From positions 124,001 through 188,000 of the forward strand of contig NZGG01000024.1 in assembly GCA_002690865.1 (NCBI GenBank): a stretch of DNA of 64,000 bases, written 5' to 3'. A program made the position numbers and the translations under genes. Under the pieces are notes generated by a model. It saw only the letters and a list, made by a program, of their open reading frames with translations, was not told where the DNA came from and made no database searches. Position 1 is the stretch's first letter. Every line of letters starts with the position of its first letter. This document shows, piece after piece, positions 63,985-64,000 of the stretch. The DNA comes from Gammaproteobacteria bacterium (GTDB lineage Bacteria; Pseudomonadota; Gammaproteobacteria; Pseudomonadales; Azotimanducaceae).

Positions 63985-64000
63985 GTTCTACTCCTATATA

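Overview
The window looks like a chromosomal segment of a free-living, aerobic, probably uncultured marine gammaproteobacterium with a low GC content (about 40% by eye). The lineage signal comes from bamC-dapA, bepA, cnoX (ybbN), trhO, tusA, cpoB-pal, tldD/pmbA, maeB and an OxyR numbered like that of E. coli. The genes are densely packed, with many 1-4 nt overlaps, and no phage, IS element or CRISPR array is visible. The most unusual content for this class is a complete coenzyme F420 biosynthesis operon.

Layout: 1-8,400 holds a fatty-acid/CoA and alcohol catabolism group (VOC protein, methyltransferase, acyl-CoA ligase, GMC oxidoreductase, Rieske ferredoxin, TesB, crotonase, LLM-class oxidoreductase). 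8,500-14,200 has tldD-pmbA, a NIPSNAP protein and a DUF5916-type outer-membrane barrel with a near-consensus promoter. 14,200-21,900 is a tandem RND efflux operon (adaptor plus two permeases). 22,000-25,400 has rubrerythrin and a divergent OxyR-type regulator without the resolving cysteine, then trhO and a SirB1 protein. 25,400-30,400 has a CaiB/BaiF CoA-transferase and a gluconeogenic stretch: GTP-dependent pckG, a yaiI/UPF0178 gene whose best start is CTG, and class I aldolase.

30,400-38,900 contains, on the minus strand, trmY-like, npdG, cofE, cofD, cofC and the fused fbiC (cofG+cofH), followed by an LLM-class oxidoreductase and a FemAB-like acyltransferase. The F420 genes overlap or nearly touch. 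FbiC makes Fo, CofC and CofD add the phospho-acid arm, CofE adds glutamates, NpdG exchanges hydride between NADPH and F420, and the LLM proteins are candidate consumers. 38,938-39,516 is a non-coding AT-rich gap with two perfect DnaA boxes and a 16-bp palindrome; it is a possible origin or DnaA-regulated site.

39,500-48,700 carries a second crotonase, a FATP-type acyl-CoA ligase, a PhoD-like phosphoesterase preceded by a 27-codon overlapping ORF, a membrane-anchored DsbA-like protein with CIVC, the malic enzyme-PTA fusion, arsM and a ROK sugar kinase. 49,000-64,000 is mainly housekeeping: cnoX, walJ-like, bamC, dapA, perM, tusA, bepA, nadA, an ATP-grasp ligase, tRNA-Lys(TTT), a heterodimeric ABC exporter with an unusual N-terminal membrane extension, cpoB and pal.

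Limits: all identifications are by reading motifs and remembered family sequences. No database search, structure prediction or composition calculation was run.
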